From positions 558,001 to 622,000 of the forward strand of contig NZ_BJEN01000002.1 of the NCBI RefSeq assembly GCF_008326345.1: 64,000 nucleotides of DNA, written 5' to 3'. Under the pieces are notes generated by a model. That model was not told the origin of the DNA, searched no databases, and saw nothing but the letters and a program-made list of their open reading frames with translations. This document shows positions 37,039 to 47,318 of the stretch, in pieces. The position numbers and the translations under genes were made by a program. How positions within the stretch are numbered: position 1 is the first letter of the stretch; every line of letters starts with the position of its first letter. This DNA is from Cutibacterium modestum. Its GTDB lineage: Bacteria; Actinomycetota; Actinomycetes; Propionibacteriales; Propionibacteriaceae.

Positions 37039-37801
37039 TCAGACGTCGTAGATGCGGCGCAACGCGGCATCAACCTGGGACATTGATGTGAAATCGTCAA
37101 TAACCTCGACGGGAATGGGTAGCTCACCGAGGGTCTGGGCAATGGCTCCCGACGTCAGAATGGCGTCTGCTTCACTGCAGCGCCCTCTCGCTGAGATAGT
37201 GTCTGCCGCCTCAACCGACAGGTATGGGGTCCATGCCCAGGTGTCGAGAACTTGTTCGGTAGTGTTCTTGAGGAACAAGCTAGTACCTAATCCGTTGCCG
37301 CAGACTGTGAGCAAGAGGTTTCGGGATGCCGATGCCCCAGTTGAACGGTGTCCGGCCTCGTTGGAGAGGATCGACACGACCTCCTGGGGGGTCGTCGCAG
37401 TGTCGAGGGCGTTGCGTCTGTTTGGATCGGCCAGTGCGCTCGCCAACGCGGTCAGAACATTTTGGTGGGCAGAGGCGTCTGTGGCTGCGAGTCCTGCTAC
37501 TAGAGTTAGATCGTTCGTCTCATGGCCGAATGCCACCGGCTCGTCAAGACGTATCCACGACATGCCTGTCCACAGCACTGAGGAGTCCGGCCTGGCATGG
37601 GCCAGTGCGAACCCGGGGGCGACGACGATGTAAGGACCGTTTTGCCTGACATTGTCGACCATTAGCTTCGGTGTATTCCGGGGCGGTCGTGCCAGCGGTA
37701 ACCAGCAATTCGCCAGCAAGACGAATGGCGCCCTGCCAGTCAAGGGCCTGCACTCCGAGTCGAATTGCCTCCGAAGGTAAAATACTGGTTAAGTTTATCA
37801 C
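37039..37801 (-). pseudogene. PTS IIA-IIB fusion (ascorbate/mannitol-type IIA plus lactose-type IIB), frameshifted
   Basis: From a GTG at 37801 (after GGAAAGG) the IIA domain starts VINLTSILPSEAIRLG and runs to APEYTEA; the reading then jumps frame near 37665 to MVDNVRQNGPYIVVAPGFALAHARP, which holds the phosphorylated His. One extra base in GCTAATGG explains it. The IIB domain follows with its phospho-Cys in LTVCGNGLGTSLF near the centre. Lies 47 bases upstream of ulaA on the same strand, forming a broken sugar-acid PTS. Confidence 0.82.
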
Positions 37802-37883
37802 TGTAACCTTTCCATCGGCGCAAGAATGAGACACTTTATCCTATTACCCACACCATATGCTTGGGAAGGGTGCCCCGGCTCAA

Positions 37884-38348
37884 TCAGGCCATTACCTGTT
37901 CCCACTCATCGCGGTGGTCCAGCATCGTCTGGGCAGCCTTCCGGGCGGCTTCGATAGAATGATTGGCTCCCCATCCGCACTGCACCTCGTTGGCAGCCGG
38001 GGTGGTGTCGAGCTTCAGGATGTCGCGCAGGGTGGTCTCGACGAGCTCGCACGTGGCCGGGACATCTGGCTCACCAACCATGATGAGGTAGAACCCGGTC
38101 TGACATCCCATCGGCCCGAAGTCGATGACGGACTCGGAGTGGTTTCGCACGCATTCGGCGAAGGAGTGTTCGAGCGAATGCACCGCAGGCATCTCTAAAT
38201 GCTCCCGGTTGGGCTGGCAGAACCTCACGTCATACCTGGTGAGGACGTCCCCGGCGGGCAGATGCTTGACGTCGGCCACCCGCACGAAGGGTGCCGCGAC
38301 CTTGGTGTGGTCCAGGTTGAAACTCTCGACATTCATCTTGTGTGCCAT
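37884..38348 (-). CDS. luxS: S-ribosylhomocysteine lyase LuxS
   Basis: 154 residues. Cleaves S-ribosylhomocysteine to homocysteine and DPD, the precursor of autoinducer-2, in the activated methyl cycle. Metal ligands are visible: HSLEH at residues 57-61 and Cys in the QCGWG motif near 126. Start chosen at the second [13 protein letters not shown], which matches the usual N-terminus; an ATG 18 bases upstream is also in frame. The island's many SAM-dependent methylases make S-adenosylhomocysteine recycling relevant. Confidence 0.95.
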   Translation of the reverse strand: MAHKMNVESFNLDHTKVAAPFVRVADVKHLPAGDVLTRYDVRFCQPNREHLEMPAVHSLEHSFAECVRNHSESVIDFGPMGCQTGFYLIMVGEPDVPATCELVETTLRDILKLDTTPAANEVQCGWGANHSIEAARKAAQTMLDHRDEWEQVMA

Positions 38349-38623
38349 GATCCCATTCTCTCGCACGTCAGTTTGATCGACTCTCTACGCAGCAAAGGCG
38401 AGCAACTGAGTTCGTAGAACAGATTGATTCGCGTGATGATGAACTATGCGGTTGCTCCATGGCCCGACCCGAAAAGCGGGTAAGACAGCGCCCCGCTTCG
38501 ACTGCACTCCTGGATCGGTCAACTAGCAGGGGTTGACGGGCGCACTGATACAATCTATTGTCGTAAGCAAGGGTTACCTAACTATCGCGGGCTATGAAGC
38601 TATCTCGCTCGAAAAGTACAGCC

Positions 38624-39067
38624 ATGAGAACAAAGAAGTTCGTCTCAACTACAGTGGCGACGGTTACCCTTGCGGCACTATTTAGTGTTCCTGGTGGATC
38701 GACGTCTGTAGTCGCGTATGCGGAGACAGTATCTGGCAAGAGCCAAACCGCTATCTCGATGATGCGATCCATGTCGGATCGTCATGACCTAGGCTATGCC
38801 GACGGTGCTCGCGTCTCTGTTTGTACTGATCGTGTTGGTGATATTGGAGTATTGCGATCGCATCGTGGAATGCCAGTCGCAGGAGTGGTGAACTCTCCCG
38901 AAGTGACCACGTATAGTTGGGTGTCTTGGGGGCGTAAAGCTGTCCTATTCGTGCTTCGCCACACGATTCACAAGTTGCCCGCCAAAATCCGGCCGTGGGC
39001 AAACAAAATCGCAGATATTCTTGAGTATACACAAGTTTGGGAAAAGCCTCTATCATCTCCGTCGTAA
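38624..39067 (+). CDS. Small secreted cationic protein, candidate bacteriocin-like peptide
   Basis: 147 residues (an ATG at 38594 would add ten). A signal peptide runs to about residue 33 (VVAYA). The mature protein has a central part with one Cys and a C-terminal region, SWGRKAVLFVLRHTIHKLPA, that is Lys/Arg/His-rich and amphipathic, as in membrane-active peptides. Ribosome binding site is weak. The gene region looks AT-richer than its neighbours. A small membrane protein follows 76 bases later on the same strand. I do not recognise the family; the toxin idea is an inference from form and neighbour. Confidence 0.55.
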   Translation: MRTKKFVSTTVATVTLAALFSVPGGSTSVVAYAETVSGKSQTAISMMRSMSDRHDLGYADGARVSVCTDRVGDIGVLRSHRGMPVAGVVNSPEVTTYSWVSWGRKAVLFVLRHTIHKLPAKIRPWANKIADILEYTQVWEKPLSSPS

Positions 39068-39143
39068 CCAAGGCAAGAATCCCATACGATGTTGCTGCTG
39101 CGGTTGCAGATTGGATCGTGCTTTTCTTAGGGTGAGGTTGGAT

Positions 39144-39590
39144 ATGGCAGGACTCAAAAAATTCGATGACCTGGTAGGAATGCTGGGTGCAGGTGCCGTT
39201 TTCCTTGGTGTCATCGTTTTTGTCATGGCGCCTTTTATTATGGTTCCAGCAATCTTTGCCCTGGTTTTTCCCGGGTGTGATCTAGATTCACCGTGGATGT
39301 GGCAAACTGTCATTGTCGGTGGGGTGGCGCTGTTCGCCATGGGGATGGGTGTCTCCCTGCTCATGGGCGTGCTCGCAAGGCTCTTTGCGCCATTGGCTCA
39401 CCCTGTGGTCAACAAGGTCACTCACGAATCCCTTGCATTTCTGGTGCTCTGGTGGTTTTACTCCGCTCTCATACACCCTGCTATCTGTGCCTTTTCTGCT
39501 GCCATTGTGGTGACACTTATCACGGCCGCCACCGAACCTGTCCTTGATAGGGCACTGCAACGTCAGAAAGACGCCAGCAACCATTCGTGA
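39144..39590 (+). CDS. Small integral membrane protein, possible immunity partner
   Basis: 148 residues with about four hydrophobic segments (12-40, 53-78, 97-113, 115-130). No enzyme motif. The ATG at 39144 follows GAGGTTGGAT; an earlier in-frame start lies inside the preceding gene. Adjacent to the secreted cationic protein, and its size and topology fit small immunity or peptide-export proteins, but this is contextual only. Confidence 0.55.
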   Translation: MAGLKKFDDLVGMLGAGAVFLGVIVFVMAPFIMVPAIFALVFPGCDLDSPWMWQTVIVGGVALFAMGMGVSLLMGVLARLFAPLAHPVVNKVTHESLAFLVLWWFYSALIHPAICAFSAAIVVTLITAATEPVLDRALQRQKDASNHS

Positions 39591-39623
39591 ACCGGGGAAC
39601 TCCAAGCGTCGTCAACGCCCACA

Positions 39624-40149
39624 TCACACCGTGATGGATTCACTCAACTCGGGCAGGACGGTTACCGATCCGGGCACGTCAAACCGTTCCGGATGGAACC
39701 CGTGCAGGGCAATAATGCGCGGTGTTCCGATGATCCGGCAGGCCTCGACGAGGGCGTCGAGGACCATCCTGGTGTTGCGGTAGATCATCATGAGGGACTT
39801 GTTGAATGGCGACATTCAGGTTTTGCTGTCGGCTAGTTCGATATCTTTCTCGACCTCCTTGTAGAGCTCGTCGATCTTGCCAGTATCTCGGTGTTCGGTG
39901 GCTCGGTTCTCGTAGACCTGGGCCAAGGCGGGAGCGGAGGTGGCCGCGATCTGGGTCTGGGGCTTGGTATGCAGGGTGGGGAAGTCGTCTGCTCTTGCAA
40001 TATGACAGGATATTGGGGTTCTTGGCTGGGGAATCCGTGGCGATCTCCTCCAAAACCGGTTTGAGGGCCCAGCAAATATGGCGTGCATGAAGATAATGAT
40101 CACCTTCTTGTTCGGGTTCGGTCGTCGCGGATGGCTCAGCGGTCGCCAT
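39624..40149 (-). pseudogene. Decayed gene of unknown family
   Basis: Protein-like segments on the minus strand lie in successive frames: a start MATAEPSATTEPEQE at 40149, HICWALKPVLEEIATDSPAKN, then QVYENRATEHRDTGKIDELYKEVEKDIEL, then MVLDALVEACRIIGTPRIIALHGF ending at 39624. At least two frameshifts are needed to join them. The restored product would be about 175 residues. No family recognised. Confidence 0.4.
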
Positions 40150-40320
40150 CGGATCCCTCGTGTTTTTCGGGCGGTGGCTGCTCTGGGGTTCGGGGCTCAG
40201 CACGGCAGATAGATCAGATATGTCGAAAACTGGCTTACAAGCCTTTTCGCCTTGTTGATATGATTTGGGCAGCTGTCGGCCGTCTGTAATGTAGCGGGTT
40301 CCCTGCCTGGGGTGTGTCCG

Positions 40321-41502
40321 TCACACTCCAGCAGCGGCTAGGAATCCGTCGCAATCGCCGTCGACCTGGATCTGTTCGTTCGCTGGGATCCACATGGCCT
40401 GTCCACGGACCACTTCTTCGGTGTCGCCTGAACTAGAGCATACGGCGTATCCTCCGGTGATGAGGAGAATACGGGCCAGATCGGTGGCAGGCAGCATTGC
40501 CGGGCGAGTCGCGTCGAGGTCAAGTTTCCATAGCCGAAACTGGTTGGCGATGCCGGGATATGCGTGGGCTCCGTGCTCGATCTCCTCGGTCTCGATGATT
40601 TGTGGTGGCTGGGGCTGGAAGGAGACGATTTGGATCAGTGAGTCGACGTCGATGTGCTTGTCGGTGAGCCCGCCACGCACGACATTGTTGGAATCAGCCA
40701 TGATCTCAATGCCCGTGCCCGATAGGTATGAGTGCATAAGCCCCGGCGGTACGGACAACGCCTGCCCCGGTTTCAGGTGAATTCGATTGAGCATGAGTGC
40801 CGCCGGGATCGAGGGATCTCCAGGAAAATACTCGTCGAGTTCGACAGCGGTGCGAGCGAACTCTCCCAGCGGTGTGTCCTCTCCCACATGGTTGACAGCT
40901 TCCGATACCACCTCGGTGGCGATCTGACGTCGCATGCCGTCCCCGGCGAGGCAGTCGAGGAAGGTTTCGGCAAGGGCGGCTGAACCGGAACGTTCGGTCA
41001 GCGATCCTAACAGCGGGTCAGTCGGGGTGAGGATGTTGAGCCCATCAAAGAGTTGGCGGGTTTCGTGCGGATCGCGGAACCCGCACAGCCCCTCGAAATC
41101 GCTGAGGGCGACGAGAATCTCGGGCTTGGGCCAATCGTCGACGAAGGTGCGGTGGGGGTCGTTGACGTCGATGCCGCTCTGGTTCTCTCGGATGAATCCA
41201 GTCCGTGCCATCGCGGCGTCAGGATGAGCTTGCAGACTTAACGGGTGGCGGGCCGAGAGAATCTTGAGGAGAAACGGTAAGCGGGTACCGAAGACGTCGC
41301 GGCTGCGATCGCCGAGTTCGTCGGGGTGGGTGTGAATGTAATCGGTCAGTGAGATGCCATCGAGGACTGACGGCGAGGTCTCATGGGCTCCCAGCCAGTA
41401 TTCCGCCCAGGGCTGTCCGTCAGCCTCTTTTCCAAGGATGTCTGGGATTGCATCGTAGGAGCCCCAGGAGTACGTCCGGACCGTTCCGGTCAGGCGTTTC
41501 AT
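40321..41502 (-). CDS. manA: Mannose-6-phosphate isomerase, class I
   Basis: 393 residues, usual length. Interconverts fructose-6-phosphate and mannose-6-phosphate. N-terminus MKRLTGTVRTYSWGSYDAIP, zinc-ligand region LQAHPD near residue 90, and the substrate-site motif GIEIMADSNNVVRGGLTDKH near 265 are all present. ATG 41502 is preferred to an upstream in-frame ATG that adds a hydrophilic leader. Divergent neighbour is groEL beyond the DUF3263 gene. Confidence 0.94.
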   Translation of the reverse strand: MKRLTGTVRTYSWGSYDAIPDILGKEADGQPWAEYWLGAHETSPSVLDGISLTDYIHTHPDELGDRSRDVFGTRLPFLLKILSARHPLSLQAHPDAAMARTGFIRENQSGIDVNDPHRTFVDDWPKPEILVALSDFEGLCGFRDPHETRQLFDGLNILTPTDPLLGSLTERSGSAALAETFLDCLAGDGMRRQIATEVVSEAVNHVGEDTPLGEFARTAVELDEYFPGDPSIPAALMLNRIHLKPGQALSVPPGLMHSYLSGTGIEIMADSNNVVRGGLTDKHIDVDSLIQIVSFQPQPPQIIETEEIEHGAHAYPGIANQFRLWKLDLDATRPAMLPATDLARILLITGGYAVCSSSGDTEEVVRGQAMWIPANEQIQVDGDCDGFLAAAGV

Positions 41503-41546
41503 AGTGTGCCTCTCATCGTGTCGCATCGTTGACGACATCGCAGATG

Positions 41547-41831
41547 TTATCCGAGCAATTGTGCGCTACGGGAACGGCGTTGCTGGCTGCGAATCCGCTG
41601 GAGCCGCCCGATAAGGGACGGCGCATATCGTGCGGCCCTCTCGTCGTCGATGAGTTCATTGAGTCGCAGATGGTAGCGGGGGGACGACAGGCCAAGGCTG
41701 TCGCGAATGGCGGTTTCCTTGTCAACGCCTAGATTCCCGGCTTGCCAGGAATCTTCCACGTCTAAAATCGCGCGGTCCGAGGCGCACAGCTCGCCGGACT
41801 TCTCGGAGTCGGGGGTGACGGAATCTGACAC
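41547..41831 (-). CDS. DUF3263 family protein
   Basis: 94 residues. Matches the actinobacterial DUF3263 pattern: RAILDVEDSWQ, KETAIRDSLGLSSPRYHLRLNELIDDE, then a basic RLQRIRSQQRRSR tail. The region resembles a small helix-turn-helix (IRDSLGLSSPRY), so it may bind DNA; function is unknown. It is divergent from groEL, so the CIRCE operators lie in their shared upstream region. Confidence 0.85.
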   Translation of the reverse strand: MSDSVTPDSEKSGELCASDRAILDVEDSWQAGNLGVDKETAIRDSLGLSSPRYHLRLNELIDDERAARYAPSLIGRLQRIRSQQRRSRSAQLLG

Positions 41832-41935
41832 GGTGCCAGTTTAGGGGCGGCCCCGTAATGGATTGGGTAAGTGACGCTACAGGGGTCCCTCGTCATCGTT
41901 GGCGGCGTAAGTGGCAATTTTCCGCTCACGAACTC

Positions 41936-41962
41936 TTTGCACTCGCCGGGCGTGAGTGCTAA
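41936..41962. promoter_or_regulatory. CIRCE operator 1 (HrcA site)
   Basis: TTTGCACTC, nine bases, GAGTGCTAA. Consensus is TTAGCACTC-N9-GAGTGCTAA; one half is perfect and the other differs at one base. HrcA repressor binds such sites in front of groE operons. Confidence 0.9.
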
Positions 41963-41970
41963 ACATGTCA

Positions 41971-41997
41971 TTGGCACTCGGCAAGCGAGAGTGCTAC
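41971..41997. promoter_or_regulatory. CIRCE operator 2 (HrcA site)
   Basis: TTGGCACTC, nine bases, GAGTGCTAC: one mismatch to consensus in each arm. It begins only eight bases after the first operator, giving a tandem pair about 165 bases upstream of groEL. Confidence 0.88.
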
Positions 41998-42118
41998 CGC
42001 CCGGATCGGTGTTGCGAGCGCCGATGGGGGTGGTTATCCCGGTGATGAGATCACCAGATCGTCCGTCGCGGGCATCACGGGGAACCACAACGCGGGTCGC
42101 TCCCGCCACACCATCTGA

Positions 42119-43798
<1,680 letters not shown>

Positions 43799-43814
43799 TC
43801 TAGCCCAGCTGAAT

Positions 43815-43850
43815 GGGGCGGCTCCAATTGGAGCCGCCCCATTGTTTTAT
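43815..43850 (+). terminator. Rho-independent terminator after groEL
   Basis: GGGGCGGCTCC and GGAGCCGCCCC pair perfectly over 11 bp around AATT, followed by ATTGTTTTAT. Begins 17 bases after the groEL stop and may also serve the convergent gene on the other strand. Confidence 0.92.
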
Positions 43851-43865
43851 GGATATTCGTATGGG

Positions 43866-44723
43866 TCAGAGATGATCCGTGGATACCATCCTGCGCGAAG
43901 GTGATGGTTCTCGCACGAGATGGACAATCGATACGGCGAGAGCTGCGACAAGCAGCACCAGGCCGATGATGACACCGGAGCCCATCTTCGCATGTGCCGA
44001 GGCTTCGGATTTTGAAAGCGCCTCGGCGATCTTGTGAATGGGAACGACAGCCATCGTCAGCCAGGACACGGCCATGCACCCGGCAGAGACGGCGGCGATG
44101 ACGTCACCGAGCTTGCTCGCCGTCAGCGCGGTGATGAGTCCGGCGACGATGAAGATGATCCCCGTCCATATGAGCATCGTGTGGGTCGGGCTGGTGAATG
44201 CCTGTGCCCATGACTTGATTAGTTGGAGTGCGTTGATGTCCTCGGTACTGTCACCGAGTTCCACGGAACTGACAGTGACGTGGCCGGTGCCCGTTATCGT
44301 GGCTTTGCCTTTGAGATTTCCGATGGAAAACCATGTAAACAACGGGACGAAGAACAGCAGAATACCCACGAGCGCCAGCCCCCCGCCGAACAGCAGCGAA
44401 GTCTTGTCCTGCTTCACCCACGTCATGAAGCCGTGGGACGATCTCGCAGGTATGCCGGATGGTGCGGCCGGCGTGTTGTAGTACGGATTGGGCTGGCCGT
44501 ACTGCTGGGGGTAGGGGTTGGGGTGTTGTTGAGCGCCCAGAGGGAAGGGTGGCTGCTGCGGGGGTCGCCCGTACTGCTGTGGGTACGGAGCGGGGCGCGG
44601 CTGTCCGTTGTCTTGGGAAGGCGGAAGCGGCCCGTTACCTTGGCTCCCGGGTTGGCTCGGGGGCTGATTCGACGTCGGCGCCGCGCTGATGTGAGTCTTG
44701 TCGAAGTCGTCGTTCTCGCTCAT
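43866..44723 (-). CDS. Proline-rich membrane protein
   Basis: 285 residues. Residues 1-90 are a disordered Pro/Gln/Tyr-rich cytosolic tail with PYPQQYG-like repeats; the rest has four membrane segments (near 108-130, 180-200, 205-228 and 250-270) with an extracytoplasmic loop between the first two (KGKATITGTGHVTVSSVELG). No enzyme motif. Its start overlaps the stop of the upstream paralogue (ATGA), so the two form an operon. Such tails often recruit cytosolic partners; the function is unknown. Confidence 0.7.
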   Translation of the reverse strand: MSENDDFDKTHISAAPTSNQPPSQPGSQGNGPLPPSQDNGQPRPAPYPQQYGRPPQQPPFPLGAQQHPNPYPQQYGQPNPYYNTPAAPSGIPARSSHGFMTWVKQDKTSLLFGGGLALVGILLFFVPLFTWFSIGNLKGKATITGTGHVTVSSVELGDSTEDINALQLIKSWAQAFTSPTHTMLIWTGIIFIVAGLITALTASKLGDVIAAVSAGCMAVSWLTMAVVPIHKIAEALSKSEASAHAKMGSGVIIGLVLLVAALAVSIVHLVREPSPSRRMVSTDHL

Positions 44724-45480
44724 CGCGGGACCCTCCTCGTCGCCTTGAACCCGCGGATGATGGCCCAGACAACCAGGGTGATCAACGCTACGCCTCCGAT
44801 AACTTCGGAAGCGATGATGAGATTCGTTCCAGCCCCATTGCTTATTGAGGTTGATGTTAAGAAATCATTAGTACGACGTAATATGCGTGAAGAAATGAAG
44901 CCCAGATCTCCGAGGTCTTCGAGTTGGTCTTCTCCTGATGGATCCGCCGCACCTGATAATCCAGTGAGAATCTTGACAGGAATACGCGCTGTCAAGCACA
45001 GATAAAGGGCCCTTGCGGTCATACCGGTCGTGAGGAGAACCGTGCGACGCAGCATGAGAAGGATGCCTGCGGCGATGAAGAGCAATGCGGCCAGCAAGGA
45101 CAAGATACCGGTGAAAGTTGCCATGGATGGGCTCCGTCGACGAAGGGCCTGGCATGAGCGTCAGCTGACATCGCGTCCGTCACAATTCCCGCGTCGATTC
45201 CCTTGAACGGTTTGATGGACACGCTCTGTGGAACGTCTTCCCGAACGTTGGAGGCGTGCAATGTAACCATGGATAGCATCAGACTCAACAGAGTGAGGAC
45301 TCCGCACAGCATCAATGCAGCGCCCACACCGAAACGAATCCACTCCACTTGGGGGCGGTGTGTCCTGCGCATTGGCTGTTGAGGGATAGTTGGGTAGGGC
45401 TGATTCGGCCCATACGGGGACTGCCATATGGGTGGTTGTGGTCCTTGGGACCATCCACCGCCTGGCGGTTGATTGGTCAT
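44720..45480 (-). pseudogene. Paralogous proline-rich membrane protein, frameshifted
   Basis: From ATG 45480 (after GAGAGGATC) the frame gives a Pro-rich tail (MTNQPPGGGWSQGPQPP), a membrane segment and a loop to ARPFVDGAHP, then degrades into Cys/Ser-rich nonsense. The membrane-protein sequence resumes in another frame at MATFTGILSLLAALLFIAAG (from about 45124) and ends at 44720. The join lines up with the intact neighbour at FTSPTHTMLIWTGIIF, so one base was gained or lost near 45125. Overlapping frames could alternatively be two separate genes. Confidence 0.65.
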
Positions 45481-46141
45481 GATGAGATCCTCTCTGGCTT
45501 GGAAATGTGCCATGTGGGAAACAATTCGTGTGGACAGGCTACTGCATCCGCACCCGTGAGTAGATATTCGTGCGGAATATAGAATCCCCCGCTTCATGCG
45601 ATTTCCTCTGAGATGAGTCCCGTAGCATGGCGCTAATTTCTGCGGTGGCGTGGCCTGGGATAGGCTACCTAGGCGGCGCACGATGTGTATTGCCAGCGGG
45701 CCCTGACCGACATGGTCGTGGTGCTCTCTACCAGTTTCTCATCGCTGCGCTGCCGGCGACTCGTCGGAACCTGCACCGTACATGTTCCCAGGGAATGTCT
45801 AACCCATTATCGTCTCTAGCTGACCTGCATAGGAATAGTTATCTCGTACGTATATTTTTGCTGCTAACCCGGATTGCTGAAGAGGTAATGTACGTCAGAT
45901 CATGCATCAGTTAAATCGAACGATAAGTATGTTTAGCTGTTGCCGAGAGGCGCGCAGTTGGTGGCCCGTTACCTGTGACGCGCGTCACGGCCGTGTCACC
46001 AATGTCATGACCAGATACAGCGAGTAAGGGTGAGGACAGCACGCGCCGACTGTGTGGATCGCCGCAGGCTACACGAGACCCGACCGTGGCAACCGCCCCG
46101 GTCGGGTCATGTGTCGATCAGATCAGTGTCTCCGAGGAGGA
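45481..46141. other. Gene-free stretch
   Basis: About 660 bases between the membrane-protein operon and transaldolase. Local AT content rises around 45830-45930. A 95-codon plus-strand frame was not called: it lacks a ribosome binding site, motif or coding-like base pattern. Confidence 0.4.
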
Positions 46142-47218
46142 TCAGATGGCTGGGGTGACGATGTCACGCACCAAGATGTCGAGATCGGCATCAGCCTGGA
46201 GGAACTGGCGGAGGGTTGCTCGCGTGGCACCGAAGGTGTCAAACTCCTCGATCGTCATTCCATCCGGGTCATAGGCGCGCATGAATTCCGGGATCTCTTT
46301 GAGAGCGTCGAGATGCTCGGTGGCAACCGGTTCATCCATGCGGGGGACAGTCTGGTAGCCGGAGTCGTTGATGCGTTTCTGCCACTTGAATGGGGGAGAA
46401 ACTACGAGGTCGCCACCGACGAGTTCTGACCACTGCAGGACGTTGCGGAATGCAGCGCACAGCACCCGGGAGCGGAATCCGCGCTCGATGAAGATTTGGT
46501 TGGCGCGCTTGATCGCGGCGATGCCGGCCCATTCCAGGTGCCCGGGATCGATAAAAAGGCGATCGCGTTCGGCCACGACCTTGAGCCAGTCGTCAAGGCG
46601 ACCGGCCATGATCGTAACCACGGGTCCCATCTCGTCAATAGGTTTGCCTTCGGCTACCCGGCGCTTTAGCCCTCGCTCGATGGCCTCAGCAGAGCGCACT
46701 GCCTGAGGGACGGTGAAGGATACCGTCACGTTGACCGAGACGCCACGGTAGGTGGCCTCTTCGATGGCCTCGATGCCCACAGAGGTGCAGGGGATCTTGA
46801 CGATGATGTTTGGCGCAAGGTTGCTGAATTCTTCGGCCTGGTCTGTCAGGGCCTTGGCGTCGCGGTGTAGCCGCGGATCGGTCTGGATGGAGAGGCGGCC
46901 GTTTCGGCCCCTGTGCTCGACGAAGATCGGTTCGAGGAGTTTTGCGGCCTCGACCGACATGTCCTTGATGGCCTGCCATCCGATTTGCGATTCCCCCCAC
47001 GTGGGATTGCTCTCGGCGATAGCGCGAATGCGGTCTTGCCAGATGTCTGGGTGCTTCCTGATCGTCGTGTAACCGATGACCGGGTTGCAAGTGGCACCGA
47101 CGCCGCCAAACGCGATGGACTGACGAAGTTCGTCCAGGTCGGCCGAGTCGTTCCACAGCGCCGTCGGGGTCATGCGGGACGCGTCAAGGAGTGGACCTGG
47201 GGTGTATTCGATGTTCAT
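46142..47218 (-). CDS. tal: Transaldolase
   Basis: 358 residues. The Schiff-base Lys lies in NIIVKIPCTSVGIEAIEEA near residue 140, with the N-terminal ATCNPVIGYTTI motif (T-x-N-P) near 43 and GRLDDW near 205. Transaldolases move dihydroxyacetone units between sugar phosphates. It stands beside the iol regulator and has the locus palindrome 71 bases upstream, so here it probably belongs to inositol or sugar catabolism, though a housekeeping pentose-phosphate role is possible. Confidence 0.9.
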   Translation of the reverse strand: MNIEYTPGPLLDASRMTPTALWNDSADLDELRQSIAFGGVGATCNPVIGYTTIRKHPDIWQDRIRAIAESNPTWGESQIGWQAIKDMSVEAAKLLEPIFVEHRGRNGRLSIQTDPRLHRDAKALTDQAEEFSNLAPNIIVKIPCTSVGIEAIEEATYRGVSVNVTVSFTVPQAVRSAEAIERGLKRRVAEGKPIDEMGPVVTIMAGRLDDWLKVVAERDRLFIDPGHLEWAGIAAIKRANQIFIERGFRSRVLCAAFRNVLQWSELVGGDLVVSPPFKWQKRINDSGYQTVPRMDEPVATEHLDALKEIPEFMRAYDPDGMTIEEFDTFGATRATLRQFLQADADLDILVRDIVTPAI

Positions 47219-47288
47219 GGCGGCTCCTATGCGAGGTCTTCACCGGCGCGTCGTCGTCGCCGGTACGAGGTTTAGCCAACACCCCAAG

Positions 47289-47304
47289 ATTTGTCCTGTC
47301 AAAT
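47289..47304. promoter_or_regulatory. Candidate iol operator upstream of tal
   Basis: ATTTGTCCTGTCAAAT, an imperfect palindrome with perfect ATTTG/CAAAT arms. On the minus strand it reads ATTTGACAGGACAAAT toward tal. The same core occurs before the genes at 55081 and 60258. Confidence 0.65.
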
Positions 47305-47318
47305 GTTTCGCTGTGGTG

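Noticed and set aside
45627-45914. 95-codon plus-strand frame in the gap before transaldolase
   Set aside because: No ribosome binding site, no recognised domain, mixed composition.
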